Shown here one piece after another: positions 26,860-35,458 of a stretch of DNA of 64,000 nt (its first letter is position 1; each line of letters opens with the position of its first letter). This DNA comes from Kurthia massiliensis. GTDB taxonomy: Bacteria > Bacillota > Bacilli > Bacillales_A > Planococcaceae. Position numbers and translations under genes: made by a program. The notes under the pieces are model-generated. The model did no database searches, was not told the origin of the DNA, and saw only the letters and a program-made list of their open reading frames with translations. Location of the stretch: assembly GCF_000285555.1 (NCBI RefSeq), contig NZ_HE610997.1, positions 196,045-260,044 on the forward strand. The letters run 5' to 3'.

Positions 26860-26900
26860 ACTTTCACCCCTTTTCGGCATCGTACCACGAAATGCTTTAG

Positions 26901-26919
26901 TATAATATGAGAAATCTCA
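26901..26919 (+). promoter_or_regulatory. -10 box and TGAGA-N2-TCTCA inverted repeat before the YeiL-like gene
   Basis: TATAAT lies at 26901-26906. An inverted repeat TGAGA-AA-TCTCA spans 26908-26919, at the expected transcription start. The spacing differs from the usual Crp site (TGTGA-N6-TCACA) but a dimeric regulator could bind it. Autoregulation and control of the divergent MFS gene are inferred. Confidence 0.4.
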
Positions 26920-26936
26920 CACATTTGGAGGGTTTT

Positions 26937-27605
26937 ATGGAAAAAACGTCTACATTTCATTTACAGTGGTCACATCCTTTTCCAGAAAGTGTCGTACCAC
27001 ATCTTACGTTACATACGTTTCGAAGTCATGAATTTGTCATTACCGAAGGGGACGCCCCACAATATTTGTACTATATCGTGGAAGGCAAAGCGAAAGTATA
27101 TTTTACCCAACAAAATGGGAAAGTCGCTTTGCTTCATTTCGTTACAGAAGGCGCATTTATCGGTGACATGGAGATGTTAGATGAACGTTATGAATCAAAA
27201 GGTGTTCAAGCAGCAACAACGCTTAAAATGTTGGCACTGCCAATTCATATGGCACGTCAAACACTTTTGACAGATGCCTTATTTTTACGGCAATTATGTA
27301 CGTATATGAGCCGAAAAATTATGCATAATTCGGCGAAAATGTCTCAAAGTTTGGCGTATCCATTAGAAAATCGTCTCGCTGAATTTTTATTAATGTCACA
27401 AGAAAATCGTGTTTATAATGAAAAACATACGGAAGTCGCAGCCTTTCTAGGCGTATCGTACCGTCATTTGTTATATGTATTTGCGCAATTCGTCGACCGT
27501 GGATTAATTGAAAAAGATGGTAAACAGTACGTTCTAAAGGACGTGAAAGCCCTTACACGAATGGCGACGTCGATTTTCAAAACACCGATTCATGACATAG
27601 ATTAA
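26937..27605 (+). CDS. Crp/Fnr family transcriptional regulator, YeiL-like
   Basis: A 222-residue regulator: N-terminal cyclic-nucleotide-binding-type beta roll (HEFVITEGDAPQYLYYIVEG, GAFIGDMEMLDERYESKGVQ), a dimerisation helix and a C-terminal winged helix with VAAFLGVSYRHLLYVFAQF. The whole resembles E. coli YeiL, including LLTDALFLRQLC and the EKHT-x-VA-x-FLGVSYRHLLYV block. I see no cysteine cluster for an iron-sulfur centre. ATG 26937 has GGAGGG four bases upstream; the longer frame (26907) has no site. Effector unknown. Confidence 0.85.
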   Translation: MEKTSTFHLQWSHPFPESVVPHLTLHTFRSHEFVITEGDAPQYLYYIVEGKAKVYFTQQNGKVALLHFVTEGAFIGDMEMLDERYESKGVQAATTLKMLALPIHMARQTLLTDALFLRQLCTYMSRKIMHNSAKMSQSLAYPLENRLAEFLLMSQENRVYNEKHTEVAAFLGVSYRHLLYVFAQFVDRGLIEKDGKQYVLKDVKALTRMATSIFKTPIHDID

Positions 27606-27678
27606 TTTCATATGTAATTTTTTGCTACTTCATGCCAAACTTTTTGACGTTGGGACTTTTAATTCATTCAATTTTACA

Positions 27679-27693
27679 AATTGTCTGAAAATA
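27679..27693. promoter_or_regulatory. CodY-like box before the PLP aminotransferase
   Basis: AATTGTCTGAAAATA differs from the CodY consensus AATTTTCWGAAAATT at two of 15 positions. It lies 86 bases before the start codon of the aminotransferase at 27779. Confidence 0.45.
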
Positions 27694-27778
27694 CAAGTCT
27701 ATGACATATTGTGCTATCTATTCGTTTAATGATACAATTTAGAAAATTAAAACTAATTAGATAAAGGAAGTATGGCAC

Positions 27779-28954
27779 ATGGAATATTCAAAAAGAATTT
27801 TAACAACACCTTCATCATTTATTCGTAACATTTTAAAAGTAACGGATTCACCAAACGTTATTTCATTCGCAGGGGGCTTACCAAATCCTATTTCATTCCC
27901 TGTTGAAAAGTTACGTGAATCTGTCAACCGTGCCATCGATGCAGACGGCAGCAAGCTTTTCCAATATTCAACGACGACAGGCTATGCGCCATTACGTCAA
28001 TATATCGCCGATAAATATAACCGCAATTACGATCTTGGCATTACACCTGATGACATCATCATTACAACTGGATCACAACAAGCGTTATCATTACTTGGCC
28101 AAGTACTTGTCAATGAAGGCGACGGTATTATTATCGAAGAACCTGGATACTTAGGTGCGATTCAAGCGTTCATGTTATCGCAACCAGTGTTCTATCCTGT
28201 AACACTTGAACAAGATGGCTTAAACATCGACGAATTAAAAACAGCCGTTGAAAAACCGAATGCGAAGTTTATTTACACTGTTCCAAACTTCCAAAATCCA
28301 ACTGGCTTAACGTACACACAAGAAAAACGTGATGCGGTGTATGAAGTGTTGAAAAACTATCCTGACATCGTATTAATCGAAGACGACCCATACGGTGAGT
28401 TACGCTTTGAAGGCGAATCGTTACCGTATATCGGCGGTAAACGTCTTCCAAATAGCGTCATTCTTGGTTCATTCTCTAAAACAGTGGCACCAGGTATGCG
28501 TATCGGTTTCATCATTTCAAAAAATAAAGAGTTAATGACACACGTGGAAACAGCCAAACAAGCGGCTGACTTACACACGAACATTTTCTCTCAATACGTA
28601 TTATACGATTATTTAACAAACAACGAATATAAAGAACACGTATCAAAAATTATCGACCTATACGGTAAGCAAGCGACTGCCATGCTTGATGCGTTAGAAA
28701 AATATATGCCTGAAAACATTCAATGGACGAAACCAGAAGGCGGTATGTTTATTTGGGTCACACTTCCAGAAGGTCAATCAGCGCTTGAACTATTTGATAA
28801 AGCGATGGAAGCAGACGTTGCGTTCGTACCAGGCGATCCATTCTACACAGGCACTAGCAATGTACCGACATTACGTCTCAACTACACAGCGTCAACACCT
28901 GAAATTATTGATGAAGGTATTAAACGCTTAGCGAGCATCTTTAAAGACGCTTAA
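27779..28954 (+). CDS. PLP-dependent aminotransferase, class I (LysN/2-aminoadipate type)
   Basis: A 391-residue fold-type I aminotransferase. Landmarks are FAGGLPNPISFP, the cofactor loop TGSQQALSLLGQVL, NPTGLTYT (substrate loop), EDDPYGELRF (Asp against the pyridine nitrogen) and the Schiff-base Lys in GSFSKTVAPGMRIG. The last segment RLNYTAST carries the substrate-carboxylate Arg. These match 2-aminoadipate/aromatic aminotransferases related to LysN and MocR tails, but no DNA-binding domain is present. AAAGGAAG is eight bases before ATG 27779. The amino donor is uncertain; a CodY-like box upstream fits an amino-acid role. Confidence 0.87.
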   Translation: MEYSKRILTTPSSFIRNILKVTDSPNVISFAGGLPNPISFPVEKLRESVNRAIDADGSKLFQYSTTTGYAPLRQYIADKYNRNYDLGITPDDIIITTGSQQALSLLGQVLVNEGDGIIIEEPGYLGAIQAFMLSQPVFYPVTLEQDGLNIDELKTAVEKPNAKFIYTVPNFQNPTGLTYTQEKRDAVYEVLKNYPDIVLIEDDPYGELRFEGESLPYIGGKRLPNSVILGSFSKTVAPGMRIGFIISKNKELMTHVETAKQAADLHTNIFSQYVLYDYLTNNEYKEHVSKIIDLYGKQATAMLDALEKYMPENIQWTKPEGGMFIWVTLPEGQSALELFDKAMEADVAFVPGDPFYTGTSNVPTLRLNYTASTPEIIDEGIKRLASIFKDA

Positions 28955-28963
28955 TATCACGTC

Positions 28964-29005
28964 AAAAACCCCCGTCACCTTTATGAAGGCGACGGGGGTT
29001 TTTTT
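28964..29005. terminator. Bidirectional intrinsic terminator
   Basis: AAAAACCCCCGTC / GACGGGGGTTTTTTT stem, very GC-rich, between convergent genes. Confidence 0.9.
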
Positions 29006-29585
29006 ATAATGCTTTCGCAACGTGTTGAAAATAGCTTTGCGGGTGTGGTACGAGCGCTTCATACGTTAATGTCGCACGTTCATGCGTCACGACATCTTCA
29101 ATCGAAATCTCGTCTATATCGTGCGCAATACAAGCGCGGAAATCAGCAAGTGTACACGTCACAATCGTTTCGACTTCTTCTCGTTGTAGCGTAAATGTCG
29201 GTATCGTTTCGCCGACATCATATACGAAGCAACGCGCCCATTCACGATCATGAATACGTGATGTTTTGACGACATTCGGAATGGTGCCAATCGGTCGTAA
29301 ATCATGTATCGATAACGTTAATCCAATTTCTTCGGCAATTTCACGTACACCATCTGCGACAGTTTCAGTAGCGAGTAAATGCCCCGCTGCTGTAATATCA
29401 TACCGCGACGGATAATCTTTTTTCATAGCACTACGTAATTGAAGATACACGATGCGCTCACCTTTTTTCGTCCCCGTTAACCAACAATGAAACGTTTCGT
29501 GCCAAAGTCCTTTTGCGTGAATGTTATCACGCGTCGCTTCACCGATACGTTCATCACGTTCATTGAATACTGCAAGTACTTCCAT
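29004..29585 (-). CDS. Nudix hydrolase, IDI-like branch
   Basis: A 193-residue Nudix protein; the Nudix box is GHLLATETVADGVREIAEE followed by IGL, matching G-x5-E-x7-REUXEE-x-GU. The opening EVLAVFNERDERIGEATR and the HxTFHCWL segment are typical of the YfcD/isopentenyl-diphosphate-isomerase-like subgroup. It is probably a nucleoside-diphosphate-X or thiamine/isoprenoid pyrophosphate hydrolase. It follows topB after 12 bases, so the order maf-topB-nudix looks like one transcript. Confidence 0.85.
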   Translation of the reverse strand: MEVLAVFNERDERIGEATRDNIHAKGLWHETFHCWLTGTKKGERIVYLQLRSAMKKDYPSRYDITAAGHLLATETVADGVREIAEEIGLTLSIHDLRPIGTIPNVVKTSRIHDREWARCFVYDVGETIPTFTLQREEVETIVTCTLADFRACIAHDIDEISIEDVVTHERATLTYEALVPHPQSYFQHVAKAL

Positions 29586-29597
29586 GTGATCACCTTA

Positions 29598-31721
29598 CTA
29601 TTCTGCAAAGTCAAATGTCACTTTGCCATTTTCTAATTTTAATTTTGCACTAAATGGATTACCCTTTTTCGACTTAAACCCTTTTAAAATCGCCGTTTCA
29701 CCTTTCGTGACGAGATCGGTCAATTGCTTCGGCGATATTTTTTTCTGTGCGACGATTTTAGATATCGTCATTTTACAGCCTGCTTTATAATTCGTACACC
29801 CGTAAAATGACTTATGTTCAATCAATTGACCACCTTCACAACTCGGACACGCAACGATCGGTTCACGTGAAGCTACCGGCACTGCTGCTGCTTTCGCTTC
29901 GCTTAAATCGGTTTTCTCAATCGTTTGCGGTGTCGTTTCGATGAGATGACGTAAAAACTTTTCTACGCTTTGGAAAAAGGCTTGTTGCGTTCCTGTACCT
30001 TCACCAATTTTACGTAAATACGTTTCCCACTTGGCCGTCATAATCGGACTTGCAAGTAGAGACCCTTCAATCACTTGACAAAGCACACGTCCTTTTGGTG
30101 TAAGTGAAACAATATTTTTCGTCACCGTAATATATTCATGCTTTTTAATCGTTTCGATAATGCCTGCACGCGTCGCTTCAGTACCGATTCCTTCAACTTC
30201 TTTTAAAATATCACTTTCCGCTTCATCATCGACGAGTTTCCCACACGTTTTCATCATTTGAATAAGTTGTCCTTCAGTAAATGGCTTCGGTGGTTTCGTT
30301 TCACCTTCATGTACATGAATATCCGCTTCTACCGTCTCACCTTGTTCAACGATTGGTAACGTCGGTTCATCGTCCTCTTTTTTGCGTGGCCACAATGCAC
30401 GGAAGCCGATATCTTTTTCTACTTTTCCGACAGAATAAAACAATACATCTTGCACATTCGTTTCAACGGTTGTTTCTTCATAAACGTAGTCACGATGGAA
30501 CATTGCGAGCGTCGTACGCATAATTTCTACGTAAATGCGCTTTTCCGCATCGCTTAATTTAGCCAGTCGTTCCACAGTTGGTACCGTCTTCGTTGGAATG
30601 ATTGCATAGTGCTCTTCTACTTTAGAAGCATCGACATAACGTTTTGACGGTTGTACGTTAGCGTCAAACGGTGTTTTCATCACTTGTTGATACGCCGTCA
30701 CATTTTCTGCTAAATATTGAAATTCAGCTGGTGTAATGTATTGGCAGTCCGATCTCGGATACGACACAAGTTTCTTTTCATACAATTTTTGAACAGTTTC
30801 TAACACCATTTTCGGACTGAACTTCCACATACGGTTCGCTTTTTGTTGAAGCGTGGAGAGCGAATGCAGTTTTGGTGGTAAATTACGTTTCATTTTCTTC
30901 GTCACTTTGTCAATGACACCAGGCATTGGCGTATGCTCTGCAATGCTTGCTCGTTGTAAAATGGCGAGTGCTTCTTCATACGTATCTTTTTTTACTTTCG
31001 CTTTCCCTTTATACATTCCTCGTTGTGCTTGGAACTGACCAATGATTTCATAAAACTTTTTCGGTTGAAAATTTTCAATCTCACGCTGGCGTTCGTAAAT
31101 CATGTAAACGGTTGGCGATTGCACACGGCCGATTGACATTACTTCGTTTAATCCTTGTTGTTTTAACAGTACTGTATAAAGGCGACTTGCATTCATGCCG
31201 ACGAGCCAATCGCTAATTTGACGGGTTTCCGCTTCTTCAAACATGCGCAAATCTTTTTCATTACTTTGTAATGATTGAAATCCTTTTCGAATTTCGTCGC
31301 GTTCTAACGAATTAATCCATAAGCGTTCAATACGACGATGACGAATACCTGCTTGGCGTAAAATCGAGTAAAAAATATTCGAGCCTTCGCGATCTACGTC
31401 ACATGCATTAATAATGAGGTCCGCTTGCTTTAGTAGTTTCTTTACTTCTTGAAATTGCTCCCATTTGCCTTTCGCGACCTTATATTCATACTTTTTTGGA
31501 ATCATCGGCAAGACGTCTAATTTCCAACGTTTCCATGCGCTATCATATTCTGCTGGTGCTTTTAACTCAACTAAATGACCGATGCCCCACGTAATTGTCG
31601 CACCGTCCGGAAAAATAGCATCTGGTGCAAGCGTAATAAAGTGTTTCGTTTTTTTTGCGACTTTAAACGCTTCTGCATACGCTTTTGCTTGTGACGGCTT
31701 TTCTGCTAAAATGACAATCAT
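29598..31721 (-). CDS. topB: DNA topoisomerase III
   Basis: Type IA topoisomerase that relaxes or decatenates single-strand-containing DNA. The N-terminal Toprim has ILAEKPSQA and the DVDREG motif (as INACDVDREGSN); the active-site tyrosine is in SYPRSDCQYI, about residue 318 (most relatives read YPRTDS). SIGRVQSPTVYMIYERQ is the adjacent helix. A four-cysteine zinc ribbon, CPSCEGGQLI to CTNYKAGC, lies near the C terminus. Length 707. AGGAGG before ATG 31721; its start overlaps the maf stop by four bases (ATGA), so coupled. Confidence 0.95.
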   Translation of the reverse strand: MIVILAEKPSQAKAYAEAFKVAKKTKHFITLAPDAIFPDGATITWGIGHLVELKAPAEYDSAWKRWKLDVLPMIPKKYEYKVAKGKWEQFQEVKKLLKQADLIINACDVDREGSNIFYSILRQAGIRHRRIERLWINSLERDEIRKGFQSLQSNEKDLRMFEEAETRQISDWLVGMNASRLYTVLLKQQGLNEVMSIGRVQSPTVYMIYERQREIENFQPKKFYEIIGQFQAQRGMYKGKAKVKKDTYEEALAILQRASIAEHTPMPGVIDKVTKKMKRNLPPKLHSLSTLQQKANRMWKFSPKMVLETVQKLYEKKLVSYPRSDCQYITPAEFQYLAENVTAYQQVMKTPFDANVQPSKRYVDASKVEEHYAIIPTKTVPTVERLAKLSDAEKRIYVEIMRTTLAMFHRDYVYEETTVETNVQDVLFYSVGKVEKDIGFRALWPRKKEDDEPTLPIVEQGETVEADIHVHEGETKPPKPFTEGQLIQMMKTCGKLVDDEAESDILKEVEGIGTEATRAGIIETIKKHEYITVTKNIVSLTPKGRVLCQVIEGSLLASPIMTAKWETYLRKIGEGTGTQQAFFQSVEKFLRHLIETTPQTIEKTDLSEAKAAAVPVASREPIVACPSCEGGQLIEHKSFYGCTNYKAGCKMTISKIVAQKKISPKQLTDLVTKGETAILKGFKSKKGNPFSAKLKLENGKVTFDFAE

Positions 31722-32314
31722 TGAACCGCCTCCTGTTGCAGTGCAATCCATTTTTCATCAAGTAATGTTCGCGTTAATCGTGCTAATGGTAGCCCGACAA
31801 CCGACAAATAATCTCCTTCGATTTTCTCAACGAAAAAGACACCGTCTGTTTGAATACCGTAGCCACCTGCTTTATCAAACGGATCTCCTGTTTGTACATA
31901 CGCCTCGATGAATTCATCGCTTAACGGATAAAACGTGACACGAACGGTTTCAACGAACGTCACTTCTTTATGGCCTTCAATAATAGCAACCGCCGTCATT
32001 ACTTCATGCGTTGTACCACTCAATGCCTTCAAATGGGCAACCGCTTCCACGTGATTTTTCGGCTTATGTAGCAATTGTCCATCTTTGACGACAATTGTAT
32101 CCGACCCAATGACGACAGCATCAGGTGCGTCGATTGCACGCGTTTTTAGTAATGCAACGTCGCGCACGTATTGGGCAGCTGTTTCAAATGGTACACTCGT
32201 TTCTTCTACGTCCGCTGATTGTACGTCAAATTCGATACCGAGTTGACCGAGTAATTCGCGGCGGCGTGGTGATTGTGAAGCTAAAATAAATCGCTTTGTC
32301 GTTTCAAATTGCAT
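31718..32314 (-). CDS. maf: Maf family nucleoside triphosphate pyrophosphatase
   Basis: House-cleaning pyrophosphatase (dTTP/UTP or m7GTP type) that also gave the name septum-formation inhibitor. The family signature ASQSPRRRELL and the later SDTIVV and GDPFDKAGGYGIQ motifs are intact; the protein is 198 residues. ATG 32314 has GAGGGA upstream; the frame extends to 32353 without a site. It opens the maf-topB transcript. In B. subtilis maf sits near mreB, which is not seen here. Confidence 0.9.
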   Translation of the reverse strand: MQFETTKRFILASQSPRRRELLGQLGIEFDVQSADVEETSVPFETAAQYVRDVALLKTRAIDAPDAVVIGSDTIVVKDGQLLHKPKNHVEAVAHLKALSGTTHEVMTAVAIIEGHKEVTFVETVRVTFYPLSDEFIEAYVQTGDPFDKAGGYGIQTDGVFFVEKIEGDYLSVVGLPLARLTRTLLDEKWIALQQEAVQ

Positions 32315-32428
32315 CGTTACATCCCTCTCATTTCTTTCATTCCATTTTATCATTCGTCATGACTTTACAAAAGGTATCGCAATCTAGTATGTTTATCAAT
32401 ACACTACATATAAAAAGGAGTCGTTATT

Positions 32429-32827
32429 ATGAATAAAGAACAATTAATGACACATGCACGTGCCGTTTTAAAACACTCTTATAGCCCATACTCAAAATTC
32501 CCCGTCGGCGCTGCCATCTTAATGAAAGACGGGACAGTCATTAGCGGCGTTAATGTCGAAAACGTTTCGTTTGGCGCGACAAACTGTGCAGAACGTACAG
32601 CCATTTTCACCGCGATTACACAAGGTTATCAAAAAGGTGATTTCGAAGCGATTGCGGTCGCTGGTGAAACAGAGGACTTCTTACCGCCATGTAATATTTG
32701 TCGCCAAGTCATGGTTGAATTTTTCGCACCAACGACACCTGTATACTTAACGAACGGCGCTGGAGATATTCGTGAATTTTTATTAAAAGATATCGCGCCA
32801 CTCGCTTTCACAGAACTAGATATGTAA
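32429..32827 (+). CDS. cdd: Cytidine deaminase
   Basis: Deaminates cytidine and deoxycytidine to uridine derivatives in pyrimidine salvage. The 132-residue protein has the zinc site of tetrameric enzymes: Cys53 and catalytic Glu55 in FGATNCAERTA, and Cys88 and Cys91 in PPCNICRQV. AAAAAGGAG precedes ATG 32429. A possible promoter, TTTACA at 32364-32369 with TATGTT after 18 bases, lies upstream. It is monocistronic with its own terminator; in many Bacillales cdd lies beside era, which is not seen here. Confidence 0.95.
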   Translation: MNKEQLMTHARAVLKHSYSPYSKFPVGAAILMKDGTVISGVNVENVSFGATNCAERTAIFTAITQGYQKGDFEAIAVAGETEDFLPPCNICRQVMVEFFAPTTPVYLTNGAGDIREFLLKDIAPLAFTELDM

Positions 32828-32862
32828 AAAAGACTCATACGTTTAAGCGTATGAGCCTTTTT
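32825..32862. terminator. Bidirectional intrinsic terminator
   Basis: CTCATACG / CGTATGAG stem with six-base loop; T run after it on the plus strand and A run before it. Shared with the convergent small gene. Confidence 0.88.
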
Positions 32863-33045
32863 CTATTGCTGTTTTTTTCGTTTTGTATACCATTTCAACA
32901 TGAAGAACCAGCCACCGACGAAGATGACAAGTCCTACAATTGTCGGGCCAAATACGACGCGACCGACGATTAAATAACTCATAATTACCATCACGACAAG
33001 CCAAGCAATGGCGAAAAAGGCAACAAACTGCCAAGGAATTTTCAT
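32863..33045 (-). CDS. Small two-helix membrane protein
   Basis: A 60-residue protein with two hydrophobic helices (FVAFFAIAWLVVMVIMSYLI and VGLVIFVGGWFFML) and a basic tail WYTKRKKQQ. I chose ATG 33045 (MKIPWQF); GGAG lies about 12 bases upstream, which is long, so longer starts cannot be excluded. It follows the GNAT gene with one base between. Function unknown. Confidence 0.55.
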   Translation of the reverse strand: MKIPWQFVAFFAIAWLVVMVIMSYLIVGRVVFGPTIVGLVIFVGGWFFMLKWYTKRKKQQ

Positions 33046-33046
33046 A

Positions 33047-33583
33047 TTACGGTCTTTCTCCTTCCAATAACCCATATATCGCATGGCTCACAAAATGATC
33101 GTATAGCCATTCAGATTCTCGCACAGTTCCTTCAAATGTAAAGCCGAGGCGTTCTGGTATCGCACGGCTCGCTGCATTGCCAAGCGCTGCGCGAATTTCA
33201 ATGCGATGTAAATGTACTTTATCAAATAAATATGTACATAAATGTTGTACACTTTTCGTCATAATCCCTTTACCGGTAAAATCGGGTGACAGCCAATACC
33301 CAATCGATGTCGAACGATTTTCGCGACTAATTTCATGCGTTCCAACCGTTCCTGCAAATTGTCCATTATATAAAATCGCCATATTAATGACGCCACTAAC
33401 AGCAAATTGCTTTTCAGTAAACGCAATAAATTGACGGGTATCTAAAACGGTCTGCGTTCCATCTACCCAAGGCAGCCATTGTTTAAAATAAGCACGGTTG
33501 CGATCAATCGTTTCAAACATTGCTGAAGCGTGTGCATCACTTAACGATTCTAACGTAATCTGTTCATCTATTTGCCATTTCAT
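33047..33583 (-). CDS. GNAT acetyltransferase, RimJ/RimL type
   Basis: A 178-residue acetyltransferase of the ribosomal-protein-serine acetyltransferase branch: IGYWLSPDFTGKGIMTKSVQ is the acetyl-CoA loop; IEIRAALGNAASRAIPERLG and FTFEGTVRESEWLYD are the conserved RimL end. In this family the position after FEGT usually gives a small polar residue before REA. The natural protein or amine target is unknown. AGAAGGG precedes ATG 33583, and the small membrane gene follows. Confidence 0.85.
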   Translation of the reverse strand: MKWQIDEQITLESLSDAHASAMFETIDRNRAYFKQWLPWVDGTQTVLDTRQFIAFTEKQFAVSGVINMAILYNGQFAGTVGTHEISRENRSTSIGYWLSPDFTGKGIMTKSVQHLCTYLFDKVHLHRIEIRAALGNAASRAIPERLGFTFEGTVRESEWLYDHFVSHAIYGLLEGERP

Positions 33584-33665
33584 CTAATCACTGCCCTTCT
33601 TAAGTTGCGCTTATTATACCATGCTCGCTTCCCGTTTGTCGGCTACCGAGGCGCGTTGTCACGAA

Positions 33666-35201
33666 TTAGTCACGTTGTTCAAATTGACGAATCGTCTCGC
33701 CAAGCGCTTCGATGACAAGTGCTGGTGTTACACTATAATGGCTGTTTTTTTGTGCTAATTGCATCGCACATATCGCTTGCATATAACTCGCCGCTTGCAT
33801 CGCTTCTAATGCTGTTGCTCCTTGTGTAACAAACGATAAAATCATACCCGTTAATACGTCACCGCTTCCACCTTTTCCGAGTGCATCATCTCCAATTGGC
33901 AATATCCACACATCGCCATCAGGTGTTGATATGATGGAACGATGCCCTTTCAATAATAAATACACGCCATACGTTTGCGCAAATTGCTTCGCATAGTGTA
34001 AACGATTCGCTTCAATATCCGCAACGGTCGTTCCACAAAGCATCGCCATCTCCCCAGGATGTGGCGTCATCATAATCGTTTTATCGTTACGAGACATTTC
34101 CGCTAAATGTGGTAAAAAAGCGTATAAACCATCTGCATCAATGATTAACGTCTGTGGGCCTTCTACGTTTAATAAGTACGCCGCAACATCTGATAAATGC
34201 GGTGCTCTCCCTAGTCCAGGACCGAATGCAATCGCACGTACATGCGTAAATGATTGCTGTGCTAGCCCATGTAATGTCATATAGCCATCTGACGCTTCTA
34301 CAGCATGTAATAACGCATACGGCGCTTGTAACATAATGGCCTGTTGCAACATTTCTGGCACGACGAGTGATACGAGACCGATACCACTATGGAAAGCTGC
34401 ATTTGTACTATATAGCGGTGCACCGACATATTGTTTAGAACCACCGATAACCGCACCATGGCCGAACGTTCCTTTATGACCATAGGCGACACGCTTCGGC
34501 AAGGCATTGCGAACAGTCGCTTCATCTATTAACTTCGGTGCTGATAACCGTAACGTTTCAACGAGCGTAGCTGGTACTGAAATGTCCACGACGATCAGTT
34601 TGCCAACAAAACGAGACGCTTGGTGTAAATAAAAACCAATTTTTGGTTGGGCTAATGTAAATGTGACATCTGCGATAATCGCTTCCGTCGCTTCTCCCGT
34701 ATCAGCACATAGCCCCGAAGGTATATCGACAGCGATAACGAAAGCATCGCACGTATTAATCAGCGGAATAAGCCATGCATATACCGCGCGTAATGCGCCA
34801 TTCATGCCCGTTCCTAATAAACAATCAATAATGGTATTTATAGGGGCTAATAAACGTTTCATTTGCAATTCATTTTCACATATCGTCATTGGAATGTTTC
34901 GACGCTTTAAAATGTCATAATGCACGCGCGCATCTCCACGAATTCGCTGTTCATCAGTTGCGACAAACACACATACGTCATATCCTAAGTCAACGAGACG
35001 GCGAGCAATGACAAAACCATCTCCGCCATTGTTCCCACTCCCACAAAGAACGGCAATTCGTCCTTTGAATACCATCTTTTCACGACCAGCCATTACCACT
35101 GCATTCCCAGCAATCTCCATTAAACTAGGACCTGCAATACCAATCGTTTCTATCGTATATCGATCTAATTGTTTCATTTGCGTACTCGTTAATGCATACA
35201 T
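33666..35201 (-). CDS. nnr: Bifunctional NAD(P)H-hydrate epimerase/dehydratase
   Basis: Repairs hydrated nicotinamide cofactors: the N-terminal YjeF_N domain epimerises S/R-NAD(P)HX and the C-terminal ribokinase-like domain dehydrates S-NAD(P)HX with ADP. N domain: SLMEIAGNAV, CGSGNNGGDGFVIARRL, VAVDIPSGLCADTGE. C domain: FGPGLGR, MTPHPGEMAMLCG, LKGHRSIIS and the GGSGDVLTGM anion hole. The fusion is 511 residues, the normal length. ATG 35201 with GGAGGGG upstream; the frame extends to 35225. A -10-like TATAAT near 35243-35248 may drive it. Confidence 0.95.
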   Translation of the reverse strand: MYALTSTQMKQLDRYTIETIGIAGPSLMEIAGNAVVMAGREKMVFKGRIAVLCGSGNNGGDGFVIARRLVDLGYDVCVFVATDEQRIRGDARVHYDILKRRNIPMTICENELQMKRLLAPINTIIDCLLGTGMNGALRAVYAWLIPLINTCDAFVIAVDIPSGLCADTGEATEAIIADVTFTLAQPKIGFYLHQASRFVGKLIVVDISVPATLVETLRLSAPKLIDEATVRNALPKRVAYGHKGTFGHGAVIGGSKQYVGAPLYSTNAAFHSGIGLVSLVVPEMLQQAIMLQAPYALLHAVEASDGYMTLHGLAQQSFTHVRAIAFGPGLGRAPHLSDVAAYLLNVEGPQTLIIDADGLYAFLPHLAEMSRNDKTIMMTPHPGEMAMLCGTTVADIEANRLHYAKQFAQTYGVYLLLKGHRSIISTPDGDVWILPIGDDALGKGGSGDVLTGMILSFVTQGATALEAMQAASYMQAICAMQLAQKNSHYSVTPALVIEALGETIRQFEQRD

Positions 35202-35458
35202 TTTAGGCACCCCTCCATCGTTCAAGCAAAAATTTCTTCTATCTATTATATAATACTGTTCAATAATATAGTCATAACAGCCTATACAAATACATGCAAC
35301 TATTCAATAGAAGCAATATCAAAAAGACGTATGTTCAACATTTTTATTTTTACATTAAATATTATCGCAAAAAATTATCTTATTATTGCTAATTATGAAA
35401 AAAAGTTTTTTTCAACCGTATAGGGGTATACTATTTTATTGAAAGGACTGATCAATCG

